Made by a program: the position numbers and the translations under genes. Shown piece after piece: positions 61,270 to 64,000 of a DNA stretch of 64,000 bases. The notes beneath the pieces were generated by a model, which was not told the DNA's origin, did no database searches, and worked only from the letters and a program-made list of their open reading frames with translations. Numbering within the stretch: the first letter of the stretch is position 1; every line of letters starts with the position of its first letter. Source of the DNA: Cinnamomum chago (Eukaryota > Streptophyta > Magnoliopsida > Laurales > Lauraceae); NCBI GenBank assembly GCA_038049695.1, contig CP142456.1, positions 15,900,501-15,964,500 of the forward strand. The letters run 5' to 3'.

Positions 61270-61771
61270 CTCCAAATCCCCTCACTTATCGTAAAGGTAG
61301 GCCAATGTTCACAATCTCTAAGAAGGTGGCCTTACTTTATAAGTCCTAAAATGAGTTACATGGTCACAATCACAAAAGGTGGGCCCATATTATAATTCCT
61401 ATAATGGTGGGACTAGAATGTAAGGCCTCATATTCTAAATTCTGAAGGTGGGCACCACATTGTGATTTCTGAAGGTGGGCCCCGTGTCCACAATCACAGT
61501 GCATGTGGTCCCGCTTTATAATTCTTAAATATGGATCATATGGTCATAATCGCAAAAAGTAGAGCTAGCTACATTATAAATCCTATGAATGTAGGCCCAC
61601 ATTGTGAATCCTATGAATATCGACTCACATTCTAATTTCTAACAGTGGTTGCCGCATTATACCTTTTAAAGGTGGGTCTAGTGTTCACAATCAATAAAAA
61701 AGATGACCCCACATTAGAATTCCTAGGCCCACATTGTAAATCCTACGAATGTGGATCAAATGGTTACAATC
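61270..61771. repeat. Diverged array of 'ggtgggcccacatt...aattcct' units
   Basis: About eight or more loosely repeated units of 40-60 bases combine a ggcccacatt-like part, an attcctaaa-like part and ggtcacaatc. They are too diverged for a fixed period by eye. Confidence 0.55.
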
Positions 61772-64000
61772 TGTGAGGCCCCACCCCTTGTGGACCCTCT
61801 TTTGAATTTGAATATTATAATTATAGCCTATGTTATCTAATTATACTATTTATTAGGGATTAGTAAGGGTAGAGTAGTATATCAGCCTAGTTTTTAAGAG
61901 TTAGTGTCTCTTTGTAGTTTATGAGTTCTATAGGGTGTCTATTATAATTGTTAGAGTTTGTTAATTAGTTAGAAGCCGTAGTTAGTAAATAGAGTTAATA
62001 GGAGTGGTTTCCACATAAGAATATTCCAACTCTTCTAAAAAGGACCTAACTACCCTTGTATTTATTTTCATTTCCCATTAAACTGAGAAGGACCTTTTGG
62101 TCATTAGCCACCAAACTCAACCTATATAACTAAACCATTTCCTCCCAAACATATGCTACATCTCTCTCCCTCTCATTTCCTCATCTTTTCTCTCCTCTCT
62201 CAATTTCCCTCCTTTTCTCTCTCTAAAACTACCCTAGATCTAGAACCCTAGCTAGAAGAAGAAGGAGGATTACTACAAGCTTTAGCTATCATCTCACCTA
62301 AGGAGTTCTTCTATCTTATAGATCTCATCTCTCTCTTCTAATCAAGGTATTTTTCATCTTCTAGTACAACTCCATTAGAATTCTCTCTTTCTCTCTTTAG
62401 ATTCTCTTTCTCATAGCAATTCTCTTGTGGATTTGGGATTAGGTATTAGAGATCTCTTTAGATCTGGTTTTTGGGTTTGATTGTGTGATTGAAAGACCCT
62501 AGGAGCTTGGATCTCTCTTTTTTCTCCATATTTTCCTTGCCATTGGATTGAGGCAAGTGCAATGTACCTATTTAGCATAGAATGCATGTTTTCCTTTGTT
62601 TGATTCTATAATTTCAATTCAATTGATGTTTGAATGCTAGGATCTATCTTTTGAGCTTGTTTTCATGGTTTTTGGCCATTGATTGATGAGCTTATCTCAT
62701 TTGGAAGATCAATGGCCCAAGTGTGGATGGTTGGATGTGTATTAAAGTGTTTTTTTTCCTTTTATGTTGAATGATGTTTCCATGATGGATGGACGATACT
62801 GGATGTGATTTGGATGGAAATTGGATTGACGTAAGGAAATTCCAGAAATCTGGACTTTGCAGCAGGCGTGTGTACCCAATCGACCAACCTGTAGTTCGGT
62901 CGACCGGCCACACTGAAAAGTGAGAAAATGCAAGTTTCAGTTAAATTTGTGCAGGACTTACAGTCCAGTGTACTCGGTCGACCGGATACACAGAATTCAC
63001 AGGAAATTAACTGAGAGTTGGACTTTCCCTTAGACCTAGAAAACCAATGTGCGTGGTTGATCGGACCTTGTTCTACGTCGACCGGGCACAAAGGAATTTC
63101 AAGGAGAGGCTGAGAGTTGGGATATCCATTCAGGCCAGAATTTCAAGAGTGTGTGGTTGACCGCCAGGCCAGGAGGTCGACCGGACACAGAGGAGTTTTG
63201 TGATCAGGCCATTTGCCAGGTGATTGTTTACTATTTTCAGTATGCGTGATCGACCGGACACGCTGCACTAGATGTCAACCTAGGAGTTAACATCCTGACT
63301 TCCCAGTGTACTCAGTCGACCGGACCCTGTGCTTGGTCGACTGGATACATTGTGTTAAGTGATTTTCTAGTTTTCATTATCTGAGGTTGTGATCTATTGT
63401 GGGGCCCATTGACAATCCAAATAGACTTCCATTGATGTGTCAAGCATGAGTCAATAGTGTTGCTCAACCTTGACTAATAAGGACCACCAAGTAGGGTCTA
63501 GAGTGTGGATTTGATGATGATTCGATCCTTAAATGTCGTCGAAGATGCCCGTAACTTTTGGAGCACCAAACATAATATCCATTGGCATCTGAGACTTCAT
63601 TTAGAGATCAAATTAATTGATTTGATATTTCTTGTTGATTCTCTTCCGTTGGAGGTTTATTTCACTTAATGCATCACTGTCACTCTTATATCCTTATTAT
63701 TGTTTATACTTGTTGTGAGTGCCTAAAAATTAAGGACTCAAGTTAGGTTGGTGTGAGACTTGTGATTTGATGTTTAAGCTTCTTTGGGGAAGATAGATCG
63801 CCTTAGGACCTGAAAGGAAAGGATAAATAGAGATCAAAGACCCTGGCTGCCGTCAGCCGAAGGCTCTCCGAAGCCTGAGTTAGTGTTGTCACTGAACAAA
63901 GAATGGAGATGAGAGGCAAGTATGCTCTTATGCAAGGCGTTCTGTAATGCGCTATGCAATGAGTGATATTCCGCATAATGATGTGTAGTGTTGCGTGATG
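61772..64000 (+). mobile_element. Probable 5' LTR and leader of a large LTR retrotransposon (cut by window end)
   Basis: Starts tgtgaggccccacc, a common start of large plant gypsy LTRs. A TATA-like cctatataac lies at 62121-62130, followed by a C/T-rich stretch and aaccctagctag, as around an LTR transcript start. No second LTR, primer site or coding domain lies in the window, so this rests on form alone. Confidence 0.4.
62880..63350. repeat. GTCGACCGG motif array
   Basis: About eight copies of gtcgaccgg or close variants, usually flanked by tgtactc/tgtgcgtg on one side and acacag on the other, spaced 15 to 100 bases apart. The core contains the palindrome gtcgac and is GC-rich against AT-rich surroundings. 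Confidence 0.85.

Noticed and set aside
62692..63091. Minus-strand frames up to 109 codons
   Set aside because: Cross the GTCGACCGG array in the putative LTR; no domain and low codon regularity.

Overview
This is nuclear DNA of a flowering plant with a large, transposon-rich genome. The evidence is plant-type copia, gypsy, L1-like LINE, Mutator-like (MULE), hAT-type and tRNA-SINE sequences, plus one conserved plant gene split by very long introns. The species cannot be named from the sequence; repeated 'gggcccac' words recall magnoliid DNA, but that is only an impression.

Layout. 1-4814: no gene seen. 4815-19925: a nested transposon cluster. A degraded copia element (4820-10263, TSD gtttc) abuts a hairpin MITE (arms 10270-10300 and 12984-13014) whose loop took a 5'-truncated LINE (10310-12961, 15-bp TSD). 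A related second MITE (13106-19925) was entered by a well-preserved 6.7-kb MULE (13205-19891; 43-bp TIRs with one mismatch, TSD tagatttt). The MULE carries an intact 861-residue transposase fused to an OTU-type cysteine protease domain and, tail to tail with it, a plant mobile domain (PMD) gene with two TGA stops. Three arrays of alternating GTTCGG/CCGAAC motifs lie in its three non-coding intervals. 19926-25692: intergenic, with a hairpin MITE in a TA microsatellite, a tRNA-derived SINE and a possible Helitron end.

25693-53372, minus strand: the one host gene, a complete 12-exon gene for the PAF1 subunit of the Paf1 transcription-elongation complex (Arabidopsis ELF7/VIP2), 719 residues. Introns 1 and 2 are about 9.8 and 10.7 kb and are loaded with transposons: LINE fragments, a complete non-autonomous gag-only LTR element (44888-48820, TSD aactc), a solo LTR (41324-41688, TSD gtttt), another LTR-like piece, and hAT-like elements. 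A TATA box candidate lies at 53631-53640.

53743-55531: a foldback element with a nested hAT-type MITE; a paralogous empty copy of its target lies at 56333-56513. 56514-61771: intergenic, with degenerate repeats. 61772 to the end: probably the 5' LTR and leader of a truncated large LTR retrotransposon, carrying a diverged array built on GTCGACCGG.

The PAF1 gene is independent of the mobile DNA apart from hosting it. The transposase and PMD gene, with their TIRs and motif arrays, form one mobile unit and are the best candidate here for an under-described system.
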